From positions 62,001 through 126,000 of the forward strand of contig NZ_JABKDD010000002.1 of NCBI RefSeq assembly GCF_013623905.1: a stretch of 64,000 nt of DNA, given 5' to 3'. The notes under the pieces were generated by a model. It was not told the DNA's origin. It was given only the letters and a program-made list of their open reading frames with translations, and searched no databases. Of this stretch, positions 52,050 through 59,868 are shown piece by piece. The DNA is from Brevibacterium sediminis. Its GTDB lineage: Bacteria > Actinomycetota > Actinomycetes > Actinomycetales > Brevibacteriaceae. Numbering within the stretch: position 1 is the stretch's first letter; every line of letters begins with the position of its first letter. The position numbers and the translations under genes are program-made.

Positions 52050-54106
52050 ACGAGAACACCGACCCTCAGAATCCGGATGAGGTGTCCCGCAGCTCCCGAT
52101 CGGATGATCGGACACCGCGTCCGTCGGGGAATCAGGGCAGCGGTTCCGCCGCCGGGGGACGTCGCAGCCCATCGGCCGGTGGCTACCGCGGGTCAGGAGC
52201 CGAGGTTCCGCGCACCTTCCCGTCCCAACCCAACGGCCCTGCACGCGTCAGTCCACCGGTCGCACCGCCCGAGAGACGCCCCGACGTTCCGTCGACTCAG
52301 GCACAGAACCCTGTGGACGGTTCCCCTCACCGAGGCGGCTCTCCCTCCCAGCAGCCGTCGCCGTATCAGCCGAACGGGCAGCAGCACTCTTCGTACCAGC
52401 CAGGCAGCCAACAGCAGGGACACCAGAGCGCCCACGGCAATTACGGCAGCCAATCGCAGCCGGGTCGGCAGAACGTCCAGGCGAATCAGACTCAGAACCA
52501 ATCTCCATACGGGCAGTCCCAGCAGAACGGTCCGCAGTCGTATCAGGGCCAGAACGCCAACGGACAGAACAGCACCGGCTCGTCTGCCACCGGCACCGGA
52601 GCCCCGGCAGGAGCCGGCGCAGCGGCAGGGGCCGGAGCAGCAGCTGCTGGCGCTGGTGCCTATCACGCCGGGGCGAACTCTCAGCAGACAGGTTCCGCCG
52701 ACTATCCAGCCGCTCCTGGCCACCCGAACGGCCCCCAGAACCCGCACGGTCCCGGGTACCCGAACGCTCCGGGCCAACAGCCTGGTTCCGGTCAGCAGGT
52801 CGCATCGAACCAACAGAACGCTCCCGGCCAGCCCACCGCCTCCAACGCCTACTCGGCGGCACCCGGCTCTGTCCCCTATTCCTCGGAATTCTCGGCCGTC
52901 GGTTCCCAGCCCGGACCCGGTGGGCCGGTGAATCCCAACGGACCCGGTGGTCCGTACGGACCGGACGGGTTCGGTCCGTACGGCGCTCAGCAGCCGCCTC
53001 GGCGAGAGAAGAAAGGACCCGGTTGGGGTGCGACGATCGCGATCGGCCTGGTGGCCGCGCTCCTCGGTGGGGCTCTCGCGTTCGGAGGAAACTATGCGCT
53101 CTCGGCGCTGCAGCAGGACGAACCGCGCAAGGTCGCCGAGGAGACGATCGAGACCCCCGATTGGACGCAGGTCGCTGAGAAGACCTCGGACAGTGTGATG
53201 TCGATCCAGGTCGGCACTCGAGGCCAGGTCCAGGGACTCGGCTCGGGTGCGCTGTACGACGATCAGGGCCACGTCATCACGAACAACCACGTCGTCGCGC
53301 CCGCGGACACCCCCGACGGCGAGATCGCCGTGACCATGAAGAACGGTGAGACGACGGAGGCGAAGATCGTCGGACGCGATCCTTCGACCGATATCGCCGT
53401 CATCAAGCTCGAACAGGTGCCCGACGGGGTGAAACCTCTGGTCATCGGCGATTCGAAGAAGCTGACCGTGGGCGATCCAGTGATGGCCCTGGGCAATCCG
53501 CTCGGTCTGGCCAACACCGTGACCACCGGCATCGTCTCCGCGCTCGACCGTCCGGTGTCGACGGAGAACATCGGCGAGGATGCCTCCTCGCAGGAGAAGG
53601 AGATGACGATCACGAACGCCATCCAGACCGATGCGGCGATCAACCCCGGCAACTCGGGTGGACCGCTGGTCAATGGTGATGGCCAGTTCATCGGCGTGAA
53701 CTCGGCGGCCGCATCGCTGAGCCAGGGCGAGGGAGGTCAGTCCGGGTCGATCGGCATCGGATTCGCGATCCCCGCGAACCAGGCTGTCATGATCGCCGAT
53801 CAGCTCATCTCCTCCGGCAAGGCCAAGCATCCGTTCCTCGGCATCACTCTCACCGACGGGCACATCAACAGCGGCGGGATCAGCCGAGGCAGCGCCAAGG
53901 TGCAGTCCGTGGCCGGTGGATCCCCCGCGGCCAAGGCCGGAGTCAAAGACGGAGACGACATCGTCGAGGTGGCCGGAACCAAGGTGAACAACGCCATCGC
54001 CCTGCGTGCCCTCGTCCGCGCTCAGCCGGTGAACACCCCGGTCGAGATCACCGTGGTCCGCGGCGGGAAGGAACAGAAGCTCGACGTCACGCTCGTGCTG
54101 CAGTAG
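52046..54106 (+). CDS. HtrA/DegP-like membrane-anchored serine protease with PDZ domain (PepD-like)
   Basis: 686 residues. The ATG at 52046 overlaps the kinase stop (ATGA). The first 320 residues are cytoplasmic and of very low complexity: Gln, Asn, Gly, Ser, Pro and Tyr rich, with repeated SYQPG/NGQ-like elements. A single membrane helix follows (ATIAIGLVAALLGGALAFGG, about 329-350). The protease has its triad in VITNNHVV (His), STDIAVIKL (Asp) and NPGNSGGPLVNG (Ser near 536). A PDZ domain spans about 590-680 (GGSPAAKAGVKDGDDIVEVA). It should cleave misfolded envelope proteins and signal through the operon's kinase. A strong terminator follows at 54206. Confidence 0.93.
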   Translation: MNENTDPQNPDEVSRSSRSDDRTPRPSGNQGSGSAAGGRRSPSAGGYRGSGAEVPRTFPSQPNGPARVSPPVAPPERRPDVPSTQAQNPVDGSPHRGGSPSQQPSPYQPNGQQHSSYQPGSQQQGHQSAHGNYGSQSQPGRQNVQANQTQNQSPYGQSQQNGPQSYQGQNANGQNSTGSSATGTGAPAGAGAAAGAGAAAAGAGAYHAGANSQQTGSADYPAAPGHPNGPQNPHGPGYPNAPGQQPGSGQQVASNQQNAPGQPTASNAYSAAPGSVPYSSEFSAVGSQPGPGGPVNPNGPGGPYGPDGFGPYGAQQPPRREKKGPGWGATIAIGLVAALLGGALAFGGNYALSALQQDEPRKVAEETIETPDWTQVAEKTSDSVMSIQVGTRGQVQGLGSGALYDDQGHVITNNHVVAPADTPDGEIAVTMKNGETTEAKIVGRDPSTDIAVIKLEQVPDGVKPLVIGDSKKLTVGDPVMALGNPLGLANTVTTGIVSALDRPVSTENIGEDASSQEKEMTITNAIQTDAAINPGNSGGPLVNGDGQFIGVNSAAASLSQGEGGQSGSIGIGFAIPANQAVMIADQLISSGKAKHPFLGITLTDGHINSGGISRGSAKVQSVAGGSPAAKAGVKDGDDIVEVAGTKVNNAIALRALVRAQPVNTPVEITVVRGGKEQKLDVTLVLQ

Positions 54107-54205
54107 GCACGTCGCCGAGGCGGTCCGCTGGCTCAGCGGTCAGCCGCCCGAACGTTCACCACTCGAGCGTCCGCGCTTGGGGATCCGATCGTGACTCAGC
54201 CACCT

Positions 54206-54242
54206 GGAGGGTGTGGACAGCCGAACGCTGTCCACACCCTCC
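54206..54242 (+). terminator. Terminator of the two-component/HtrA operon
   Basis: GGAGGGTGTGGACAG pairs perfectly with CTGTCCACACCCTCC around CCGAACG, followed by TTTCG. The 12-mer TCGCCGAGGCGG lies upstream at 54112-54123. Confidence 0.85.
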
Positions 54243-54334
54243 TTTCGTGCTCTTCCCCTCCTCTGTCGCGTCAGCCGACACTGATGTCGTCTCGCCCGAC
54301 CGCGGCGGAACGTCTCTGACCAAGAGGAGTGATG

Positions 54335-54622
54335 ATGAGTTTCGAAGTCGACGCCGAACGCGTCCAATCCGCTGCCACAGCCGCCGCGAACACCTCCCGC
54401 AATCTCGTGTCCGAATCCGACACGATGATGCGCAATCTGCTCGCCCTCCAGGAATGCTGGCGCGGCAGTGCGGCCCAGAACTTCCAAGCCGTGGTCAACC
54501 AGTGGGAGCGTGCGCAGAAGCAGCTCATGGAATCGCTCAACTCCGTCCACGGAGCGCTCCACACTGCGGCCCGGCAGTACTCCGAAGTCGAGGTGGCGAA
54601 CTCGCGTCTCTTCGCCCCCTGA
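54335..54622 (+). CDS. WXG100 (ESAT-6-like) protein
   Basis: 95 residues from ATG 54335, chosen from three tandem starts because GAGGAG lies at a suitable distance. It has the helix-turn-helix pattern of the family with the turn motif WRG in LQECWRGSAAQNFQAVVNQW. The first helix is AERVQSAATAAANTSRN and the C-terminal helix includes ALHTAARQYSEVEVANSRLF with a YxxxE-like export signal (YSEVE). Such proteins are substrates of ESX/type VII secretion. No second WXG100 gene and no ESX ATPase gene is nearby. Confidence 0.82.
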   Translation: MSFEVDAERVQSAATAAANTSRNLVSESDTMMRNLLALQECWRGSAAQNFQAVVNQWERAQKQLMESLNSVHGALHTAARQYSEVEVANSRLFAP

Positions 54623-54960
54623 GCCGATCGGATTCCACCGTCACGATCGAGCTTCCGCTCGTGACGGGCGGTTCCTGTTCCGCCTCGTCGAGTCCCTGCT
54701 CGGTCGGGCGTCCCGACCGGATCCGCTCGCGCTGCGCGCCCTGTCGAGTCCCGTTCGCCGCGCGACACAGACCCCGCCGCGGATCCCCGAGTTTCTGCGG
54801 CCGGGATCTGTTCGTTCTCGTAGTCGGCGTCTGGCAAACTATCAGCCTTTCTCAGTAGACTTGAGAGCGATAGTTCGCGGCGGTGTTGGCCAAGAATCTC
54901 CGGACCGGAGTGGATCGGGTTGGCAGCGTCGGGTCAAACCAATGCAGGAGTCGACTACGG
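54623..54960. other. 338-bp gap before the pspA gene
   Basis: No gene is seen. A perfect CCGTCACGA/TCGTGACGG hairpin at 54638-54667 probably ends the WXG100 transcript. The rest is GC-rich. Short AT-richer sequence near 54835-54890 (CTCAGTAGACTTGAG and following) probably holds the pspA promoter. Confidence 0.5.
54638..54667 (+). terminator. Terminator after the WXG100 gene
   Basis: CCGTCACGA pairs with TCGTGACGG over a 12-nt loop that can itself pair as CGAGC/GCTCG. It lies 15 bp after the stop codon. Confidence 0.7.
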
Positions 54961-55710
54961 ATGAGTATCTTCCAACGGATCGCGACGATCTTCGGTGCCA
55001 AGGCCAACAAAGCTCTGGACAAGGCCGAAAACCCCAACGAAACCCTTGACTATTCGTACCAGAAGCAGCTGGAGCTGCTGCAGAAGGTCCGTCGTGGTGT
55101 TGCCGATGTCGCCACCAGCCGCAAGCGCCTCGAGCTGCAGATCAACCAGCTCGAACAGCAGCAGAACAAGCTCTCCGGTCAGGCCGAGAAAGCCATGCAG
55201 ATCGGTCGCGAAGACCTCGCTCGCGAGGCACTGACCCGCAAGTCGGGGCTGACCCAGCAGATCACCGACCTGCAGACCCAGCACGAAGGACTGCAGGGCG
55301 AGGAGCAGAAGCTCACTCTCGCCTCGCAGCGTCTCCAGGCCAAGGTCGACGCGTTCCGCACGAAGAAGGAGACGCTGAAGGCCACGTACAACGCTGCCGA
55401 CGCACAGACCAAGATCGGCGAGGCGTTCTCGGGCATCTCGGAAGAGCTCGGTGACGTCGGACTCGCCGTCCAGCGCGCCGAAGACAAGACCGCGTCGCTG
55501 CAGGCGCGGGCCGGTGCCGTCGATGAGCTCCTCGCTTCGGGTGCCCTCGACGACGTCACGGGAACCCAGAAGGACGACATCACCGCCCAGCTCGACTCCC
55601 TCTCCAGCGAGAACGACGTCGAGATGGAACTCCAGCGGATGCGTGACTCCCTGCCTGCCGGGTCCGAGAAGCAGGACCAGAAGTCGCTCGAGGGTGAGGA
55701 TCAGCAATGA
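54961..55710 (+). CDS. pspA: Phage-shock protein A / IM30 family
   Basis: 249 residues from ATG 54961, preceded by AGGAG. It is a long coiled-coil with amphipathic N-terminus MSIFQRIATIFGAKANKALD, then ENPNETLDYSYQKQLELLQK, RRGVADVATSRKRLELQINQ and a run of Gln/Glu/Leu heptads. PspA proteins bind the membrane and polymerise to protect it under stress. The tail after about residue 220 is acidic. The last four bases overlap the start of the PspAA gene (ATGA). It begins the PspA-PspAA-HtpX-PspAB cluster. Confidence 0.92.
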   Translation: MSIFQRIATIFGAKANKALDKAENPNETLDYSYQKQLELLQKVRRGVADVATSRKRLELQINQLEQQQNKLSGQAEKAMQIGREDLAREALTRKSGLTQQITDLQTQHEGLQGEEQKLTLASQRLQAKVDAFRTKKETLKATYNAADAQTKIGEAFSGISEELGDVGLAVQRAEDKTASLQARAGAVDELLASGALDDVTGTQKDDITAQLDSLSSENDVEMELQRMRDSLPAGSEKQDQKSLEGEDQQ

Positions 55711-55991
55711 TCATCCGCATCATGGGCGAAGGACAGTTCGACGTCAAGAACGTCGACCAGGACCTGCTCCAGAAGTACGACAACCAGGTCGAAGATGCCG
55801 TCAACGCCGGCAACGAGGAAGCCGCCCGCACCGCGCTGAGCGCCCTCCATGACTACGTCACGGCCAACGGGCAGCCCGTCGCCGATGACTACCTCGGATC
55901 CTCCGATGTCGTCATCCCCTTCGTCGACGCCACCTTGGCCGAGATCGCCGAACTGCTCACCGGCGAGGGTTTTATCCCGGACCCGGCCTGA
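55707..55991 (+). CDS. pspAA: PspA-associated protein PspAA
   Basis: 94 residues from ATG 55707, overlapping pspA. The sequence MIIRIMGEGQFDV, then LLQKYDNQVEDAVNAGNEEA and LLTGEGFIPDP matches the small PspAA family that accompanies actinobacterial PspA. It forms a compact mixed fold and is thought to bind PspA. The exact role is not established. The coupling to pspA means equal expression. A stable hairpin follows it. Confidence 0.88.
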   Translation: MIIRIMGEGQFDVKNVDQDLLQKYDNQVEDAVNAGNEEAARTALSALHDYVTANGQPVADDYLGSSDVVIPFVDATLAEIAELLTGEGFIPDPA

Positions 55992-56014
55992 AACCACAGA
56001 GCACCGAAATGCAC

Positions 56015-56043
56015 CCGGCCCATTGTCTTCGACAGTGGGCCGG
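56015..56043 (+). terminator. Hairpin between pspAA and htpX
   Basis: CCGGCCCATTGTC pairs with GACAGTGGGCCGG around TTC with one G-T pair. It is followed by TTCTGCC, not a true U-tract. It lies 28 bp before the htpX start, so it may lower transcription into the protease gene or protect the upstream message. Confidence 0.65.
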
Positions 56044-56070
56044 TTCTGCCACTGCCAGAGAGGAACCCCG

Positions 56071-56982
56071 ATGAAGAATCGCTTCGTCAAAGACAACGGA
56101 CTGACCATGCGGATGGGATGGACGATCTTCCTCAACGGCCTCATCTATGTCGTCCTCATCCTCGCGATCTGGTGGATCTTCGGACAGAACATTCCCGGAG
56201 TCATCATCGCCGTCCTCATCAGCGCCGGCGCGTTCTTCTTCCAGTGGTACTTCTCCGACAAGATCGCCATGCGTGCCATGGGCGGACGGGAGGTCTCCCC
56301 CGAGGAGGCTCCGGAGCTGCATACGATCGTCGACCGACTCTGCCAGCTGGCCGATTCGACGAAACCCCGCGTGGCCGTCTCGAACTCCCCGATCCCCAAT
56401 GCCTTCGCCACCGGCCGCTCCCCTGAGCGCTCGGTGGTGTGCGTGACCCGTGGCCTGCTCGAGAAGCTCGACCGTGATGAGGTCGAGGTCGTGCTCGCCC
56501 ATGAGCTCTCACACGTCGCCCACCGCGATGTCACGGTGATGACAGTTGCCGGCGTCACCGGTGTCGTCGCCGCGCTGATGATGCGCGCCGGTTACTACAT
56601 GAGCTTCGGACGGTCGAACAACAATAACAACGGCATCCCGATCCAGCTCCTCTTCATCCTCGTCGGAGCCGTCGTCTACGGGCTCTCGTTCGTCCTCATC
56701 CGCGCCCTCTCCCGGTATCGCGAGTTGGCCGCCGACCGCGCAGCGGCCATCCTCACCGGTGCACCGTCCACACTGGCGTCGGCACTGACGAAGCTCAGCG
56801 GAGATATGGCCAAGATCCCGGAGAAGGATCTGCGGTCGTCTGCCTCGGCGAACCACCTCGCTCTCATCCCCGCCATCAGCGGAAAGGCCGCCTTCGGCCA
56901 GCTCTTCTCCACTCACCCCTCACTCGAGAAGCGACTGGAGCAGCTGGCCCAGATCTCCGCCCAGCTCTCCCGCCCCGAGTGA
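56071..56982 (+). CDS. htpX: M48-family membrane metalloprotease HtpX
   Basis: 303 residues from ATG 56071, after AGAGAGGAA. Zinc-dependent membrane protease. Two N-terminal helices (TIFLNGLIYVVLILAIWWIF and GVIIAVLISAGAFFFQWYF) precede the active-site motif VVLAHELSHVAHRDV (HExxH near residue 146). Two more helices follow, and the third ligand lies in RYRELAADRAA. The final region THPSLEKRLEQL is conserved. It removes damaged membrane proteins. In actinobacteria it stands between pspAA and pspAB, as here, which links it to the Psp membrane-stress response. Confidence 0.94.
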   Translation: MKNRFVKDNGLTMRMGWTIFLNGLIYVVLILAIWWIFGQNIPGVIIAVLISAGAFFFQWYFSDKIAMRAMGGREVSPEEAPELHTIVDRLCQLADSTKPRVAVSNSPIPNAFATGRSPERSVVCVTRGLLEKLDRDEVEVVLAHELSHVAHRDVTVMTVAGVTGVVAALMMRAGYYMSFGRSNNNNNGIPIQLLFILVGAVVYGLSFVLIRALSRYRELAADRAAAILTGAPSTLASALTKLSGDMAKIPEKDLRSSASANHLALIPAISGKAAFGQLFSTHPSLEKRLEQLAQISAQLSRPE

Positions 56983-57029
56983 GCACCAACTGCACCTTTT
57001 GAACTGCGCACCACCGATATAGGAGTTCC

Positions 57030-57629
57030 ATGGGATTCTTCGACGCACTGCTCGGCCGGTCCAAACCGAAGCGGGCCAACCTCGACGACCTCTTCGCCCT
57101 GCCGCCGGCGGCACTGACTCTGCAGGCCGCGACCGGCTTCAGCCCCACCGGTGTCGGGGCCGTCGCCTTCCGTCAGGTCGAGGGAGCCGCGTTCCAATCC
57201 GCCGAGTCCGAAAGCGTCGCCCTCATCGGCTCCGACCCGGCCGCCTCGGTGAGGCAGGAGAACGACGGGTTCGGGTTCACGTGGCAGGTCGTGGCCGATG
57301 AGAACGCCGAGGTGGTCAACCTCGTCACGAACATCCACGCCGTGAACTCGGCGCTGGTCAATCAGGGCTTCGACACGATGCTGCTGTGCACAACCGTGTA
57401 CTTCGTCCATCCCGATGGGCGTCGGATGGCGCTGGTCTACCAGTACAAGCGCGGAACTTTCTATCCGTTCGTGCAGTTGGGACCGAAGCAGCGGGACAAT
57501 CCCCTGGAGATCCAGGTCAAGGGCATCCTCTCGAACGAGCTGCCGTTCGAAGAGGACACTTCGAACTGGTCGGCGCTGTGGGACGCCCCGGGCATGAACG
57601 ACACCCCGGGGGCTCCTGAACTGCAGTAG
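57030..57629 (+). CDS. pspAB: PspA-associated protein PspAB
   Basis: 199 residues from ATG 57030, preceded by TAGGAG. MGFFDALLGRSKPKRANLDD, PPAALTLQAATGFSPTGVGA, FTWQVVADENAEVVNLVTNI and MALVYQYKRGTFYPFVQLGP match the PspAB family. The DALLGRSKP start resembles the membrane-binding N-terminus of PspA-like proteins. No enzymatic motif is evident. It ends the Psp cluster; a tandem repeat and terminator follow. Confidence 0.9.
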   Translation: MGFFDALLGRSKPKRANLDDLFALPPAALTLQAATGFSPTGVGAVAFRQVEGAAFQSAESESVALIGSDPAASVRQENDGFGFTWQVVADENAEVVNLVTNIHAVNSALVNQGFDTMLLCTTVYFVHPDGRRMALVYQYKRGTFYPFVQLGPKQRDNPLEIQVKGILSNELPFEEDTSNWSALWDAPGMNDTPGAPELQ

Positions 57630-57637
57630 GCGGTTCG

Positions 57638-57696
57638 TCCGAACAGAGAGCAATTCAGCCGGGACAGAAAGCATTTCAGTCCGTACAGACAGATGG
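57638..57696 (+). repeat. 21-bp tandem repeat after pspAB
   Basis: TCCGAACAGAGAGCAATTCAG (57638), its variant CCGGGACAGAAAGCATTTCA (57659) and a partial unit TCCGTACAGACAG (57680) have a period of exactly 21 bp. It starts 9 bp after the pspAB stop. Confidence 0.75.
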
Positions 57697-57722
57697 AGGG
57701 CGTCCCCGCGGGGACACCCTCC
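57694..57722 (+). terminator. Terminator of the Psp cluster
   Basis: TGGAGGG and GTCCCC pair with GGGGAC and CCCTCCA around a CG-rich turn. It lies 65 bp after the pspAB stop, before the opposing S4 gene. Confidence 0.75.
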
Positions 57723-57749
57723 ACTCATAACTGAAGCTGTCAGCTTTCC

Positions 57750-57968
57750 TCAGCCTTCCTCAGCTGCCACCTCGATGACTTCGCCGAGAGCTTCGATACG
57801 ATCGCCGGGACGGATAGTAGCACCGCGGCGGGTCTCGACCTCGCCGTTGACGCTGACCTCACCGTCGGCGATCATGTCCTTGGCCATGGCACCGTGTTCG
57901 GCGATTCCGTGGAGTTTGAGCAGCTGACCGAGTCTGATCGACTCGCCGCGGATCTCGATCGTGTCCAT
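57750..57968 (-). CDS. S4-domain RNA-binding protein (YbcJ-like)
   Basis: 72 residues. The whole protein is one S4 domain: RLGQLLKLHGIAEHGAMAKD, then IADGEVSVNGEVETRRGATI and RPGDRIEALGE, which are the alpha-L RNA-binding signature. Such single-domain proteins may bind rRNA or tRNA. The ATG at 57968 overlaps the stop of the upstream membrane-protein gene as TGATG, so the two are coupled. Confidence 0.9.
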   Translation of the reverse strand: MDTIEIRGESIRLGQLLKLHGIAEHGAMAKDMIADGEVSVNGEVETRRGATIRPGDRIEALGEVIEVAAEEG

Positions 57969-58789
57969 CAGAACATGTCTCCGAATCCGTCGAACAGTCC
58001 GCCGCCGTCGCCGCCGTCGCCTCCGAAGAAGCCGCCGCCGTCACCGCCGCCCATGTCTCCGCCCATATCGCCACCGGCGTCGCCCATGTCGCCGCCGTAG
58101 GCGCCGTCCCAGCCGCCGCCCATTCCGCCGAACATCATGGCACCCATGAGGACGCCGGGCAGCAGGCCGGAGCCGGCGTAGGAGTTGAAGTAGCCGCGAT
58201 TGTATTCGGCGTAGGCCGGCCCGGCCTCCCAGTAAGCGCGACGGGTGTGTCCGTCACCGGTGACGACCTTGCGCACCAGCGGATCGGCGCCGACGGCGAC
58301 GCGCTCGGCGTCGGCGGCGCACACGGGCACGGGGCGCAGCTGGCCGCCGGCCGGGGCCCAGTCGATGTCTTCGACCGAGGGACCGTGCTGCGGGTTGAAG
58401 AAGCAGGGCGGACGACGCACCGGCAGGGGTTTGCCTTCGACCCGGGCGCGAACGCATTTGGCGGCATAGCGGCCGTCTTCGAGCGCCTCGGTGACGTGGC
58501 GGATGTCAGTGGGTTCGGAGACCTTCTCGAGTGTCTCCTTGGCGACGTCGTACGAGTCGAGCGCCTGCTTGTAGTCCTGCGCTCCGCCCGTGTCGAGGTC
58601 AACGCCAGCGGTGATGACGTCGAGTTCGGCGACTTCCTCACCGAATGCGGTGACGTCCTCTTCAGCGGTCTTCTTCACCTGCTGAAGTTCAGCGGCGTGC
58701 AATTCCTGCTGCCGCTTCTTCTCCTTGCGGTGACCGATGAAGAAAACGGCCCCGAGAACTACGAGCAGCAACAGAAATACTTCAGTCAC
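57968..58789 (-). CDS. DUF1542-like membrane-anchored protein with Gly-rich C-terminus
   Basis: 273 residues from GTG 58789. One N-terminal helix (VFLLLLVVLGAVFFIGHRKE) is followed by a helical region (QQELHAAELQQVKKTAEEDV, AQDYKQALDSYDVAKETLEK), a Cys-containing middle with RRPPCFFNPQHGPS, and RRAYWEAGPAYAEYNRGYF. The last 60 residues are Gly/Asp/Met/Phe-rich (GGWDGAYGGDMGDAGG). This layout is seen in actinobacterial proteins labelled DUF1542. The Gly-rich tail resembles those of TPM-domain proteins, but no TPM domain is present. Function unknown. It is coupled to the S4 gene. Confidence 0.75.
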   Translation of the reverse strand: MTEVFLLLLVVLGAVFFIGHRKEKKRQQELHAAELQQVKKTAEEDVTAFGEEVAELDVITAGVDLDTGGAQDYKQALDSYDVAKETLEKVSEPTDIRHVTEALEDGRYAAKCVRARVEGKPLPVRRPPCFFNPQHGPSVEDIDWAPAGGQLRPVPVCAADAERVAVGADPLVRKVVTGDGHTRRAYWEAGPAYAEYNRGYFNSYAGSGLLPGVLMGAMMFGGMGGGWDGAYGGDMGDAGGDMGGDMGGGDGGGFFGGDGGDGGGLFDGFGDMF

Positions 58790-58980
58790 GATCCATGCCT
58801 CCCAGGCTAGCTTTGTCCTCGAACAGTATGCCCGATGAAACTGGAAGACGTCTGAGCCTGTGCCCCACATCTGCTCAGTCCCCGGCCGTCGATGACGGCT
58901 CAGACCCAGACGGTCGAAGACCGATGCATGCAGGTCACGCGACGACGTTGCGCGCGGGTCATCGAACACCGTCGCTCGTC

Positions 58981-59048
58981 CGTGCGCCACCGCCTCAGAC
59001 TTCCCGTGCGCCACCGCCTCAGACGTCCCGTGCGCCACCGCCTCAGAC
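58981..59048 (-). repeat. 24-bp tandem repeat carrying the TSUP stop codon
   Basis: CGTGCGCCACCGCCTCAGAC occurs identically at 58981, 59005 and 59029 (period 24). On the minus strand each unit contains TCTGAGGCGGTGGCGCACG, and the TGA in the first unit read (59043-59045) is the stop codon of the TSUP gene; the same TGA recurs in frame in the next two units. Confidence 0.9.
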
Positions 59049-59792
59049 GAAGGCCAAGAGTCCTTTGGCCAAGGCCGCGATCCCGCCTCCGAAAGCGAGG
59101 ACGAGCATCCCGATCCGCGCTGCGCCCACGTCGATATGGCGGGAGAGCCAATCGCCTCCGGCGAGGCCCGCCACAAGGACGAGCCCAAGTCCGATCCAGG
59201 CTCCGAGCTCCAGGTGAGGCCAGGTCCCTCCGTCGATGATCACCTTCATCACCACCGCTGAGGCGGTCCCGACGACGAGGAAAGGCTGCAGGGTGGCTGC
59301 GAACGACCGTTGTTCCCAGTTCGTCAGCACAGCGTAGGCGCTCACCGCCGGTCCCCCGGCTCCTGCCGCGGCAGACATCGCCCCGGAGAAGAGACCGGCC
59401 GTCAGGCGTGTGCCGATGTTCGCGGGGATCGTCCGCCCCAGCTTCCCCAAGGTCAGCGAGCTGATGAGGGAGACGATGATGAGCGCGCCGATGAGGATCT
59501 GCAGCGGTGGGGTGGGCATCGATGACGACAGGAGTGCGCCGGGGATGGTCCCGATCACCGCGCCCAAGGCAAGATGTCGGAAAGGCGGCCATTCCACCTC
59601 GGCGGAGGTGCGGACGAAGACGGAGAATGAGGCGACGATTCCGCAGATGTTGACGAGGATGACGCCGCTGAACGGATCGAGGAGGAGGACGAGGAAGGGA
59701 CCGCTGACCAGGCCGAATCCCATCCCGGTGACGCGCTGGGACAATGCGCCGAGGAACATGGCGAAGAGGATGAGCACGACGACGGGTTCCAC
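59043..59792 (-). CDS. TSUP-family (TauE/SafE) membrane permease
   Basis: 249 residues from GTG 59792. Eight or so helices. The N-terminal repeat has LGALSQRVTGMGFGLVSGPF and DPFSGVILVNICGIVAS, and the second half has LTAGLFSGAMSAAAGAGGPA and FVVG-like helices, matching the TauE/SafE family of sulfite or sulfoacetate exporters. The substrate is unknown. TAAACT on the minus strand ends 7 nt before the GTG, so the message is probably leaderless. It is divergent from a DUF1707 gene. Its 3' end lies in a tandem repeat that includes the stop codon. Confidence 0.87.
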   Translation of the reverse strand: MEPVVVLILFAMFLGALSQRVTGMGFGLVSGPFLVLLLDPFSGVILVNICGIVASFSVFVRTSAEVEWPPFRHLALGAVIGTIPGALLSSSMPTPPLQILIGALIIVSLISSLTLGKLGRTIPANIGTRLTAGLFSGAMSAAAGAGGPAVSAYAVLTNWEQRSFAATLQPFLVVGTASAVVMKVIIDGGTWPHLELGAWIGLGLVLVAGLAGGDWLSRHIDVGAARIGMLVLAFGGGIAALAKGLLAFV

Positions 59793-59868
59793 TCGGTCGA
59801 GTTTAGTCCAGCCCGATTCCCGGCTGATCCTCAGTCTCACCGCTGATCGCGGGGTTAGAGTATTCACC
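59793..59868. promoter_or_regulatory. 76-bp divergent promoter region with two leaderless-type -10 boxes
   Basis: TAAACT (minus strand, 59800-59805) lies 7 nt from the TSUP GTG. TAGAGT (59856-59861) lies 7 nt from the ATG of the DUF1707 gene. Neither start has a ribosome site. Confidence 0.55.

Noticed and set aside
52193-53863. 556-codon minus-strand frame opposite the HtrA gene
   Set aside because: Arg/Gly-rich shadow of a complete protease gene.
57968-58789. TPM-domain protein
   Set aside because: The Gly-rich tail is similar, but the TPM phosphatase-like domain is absent.
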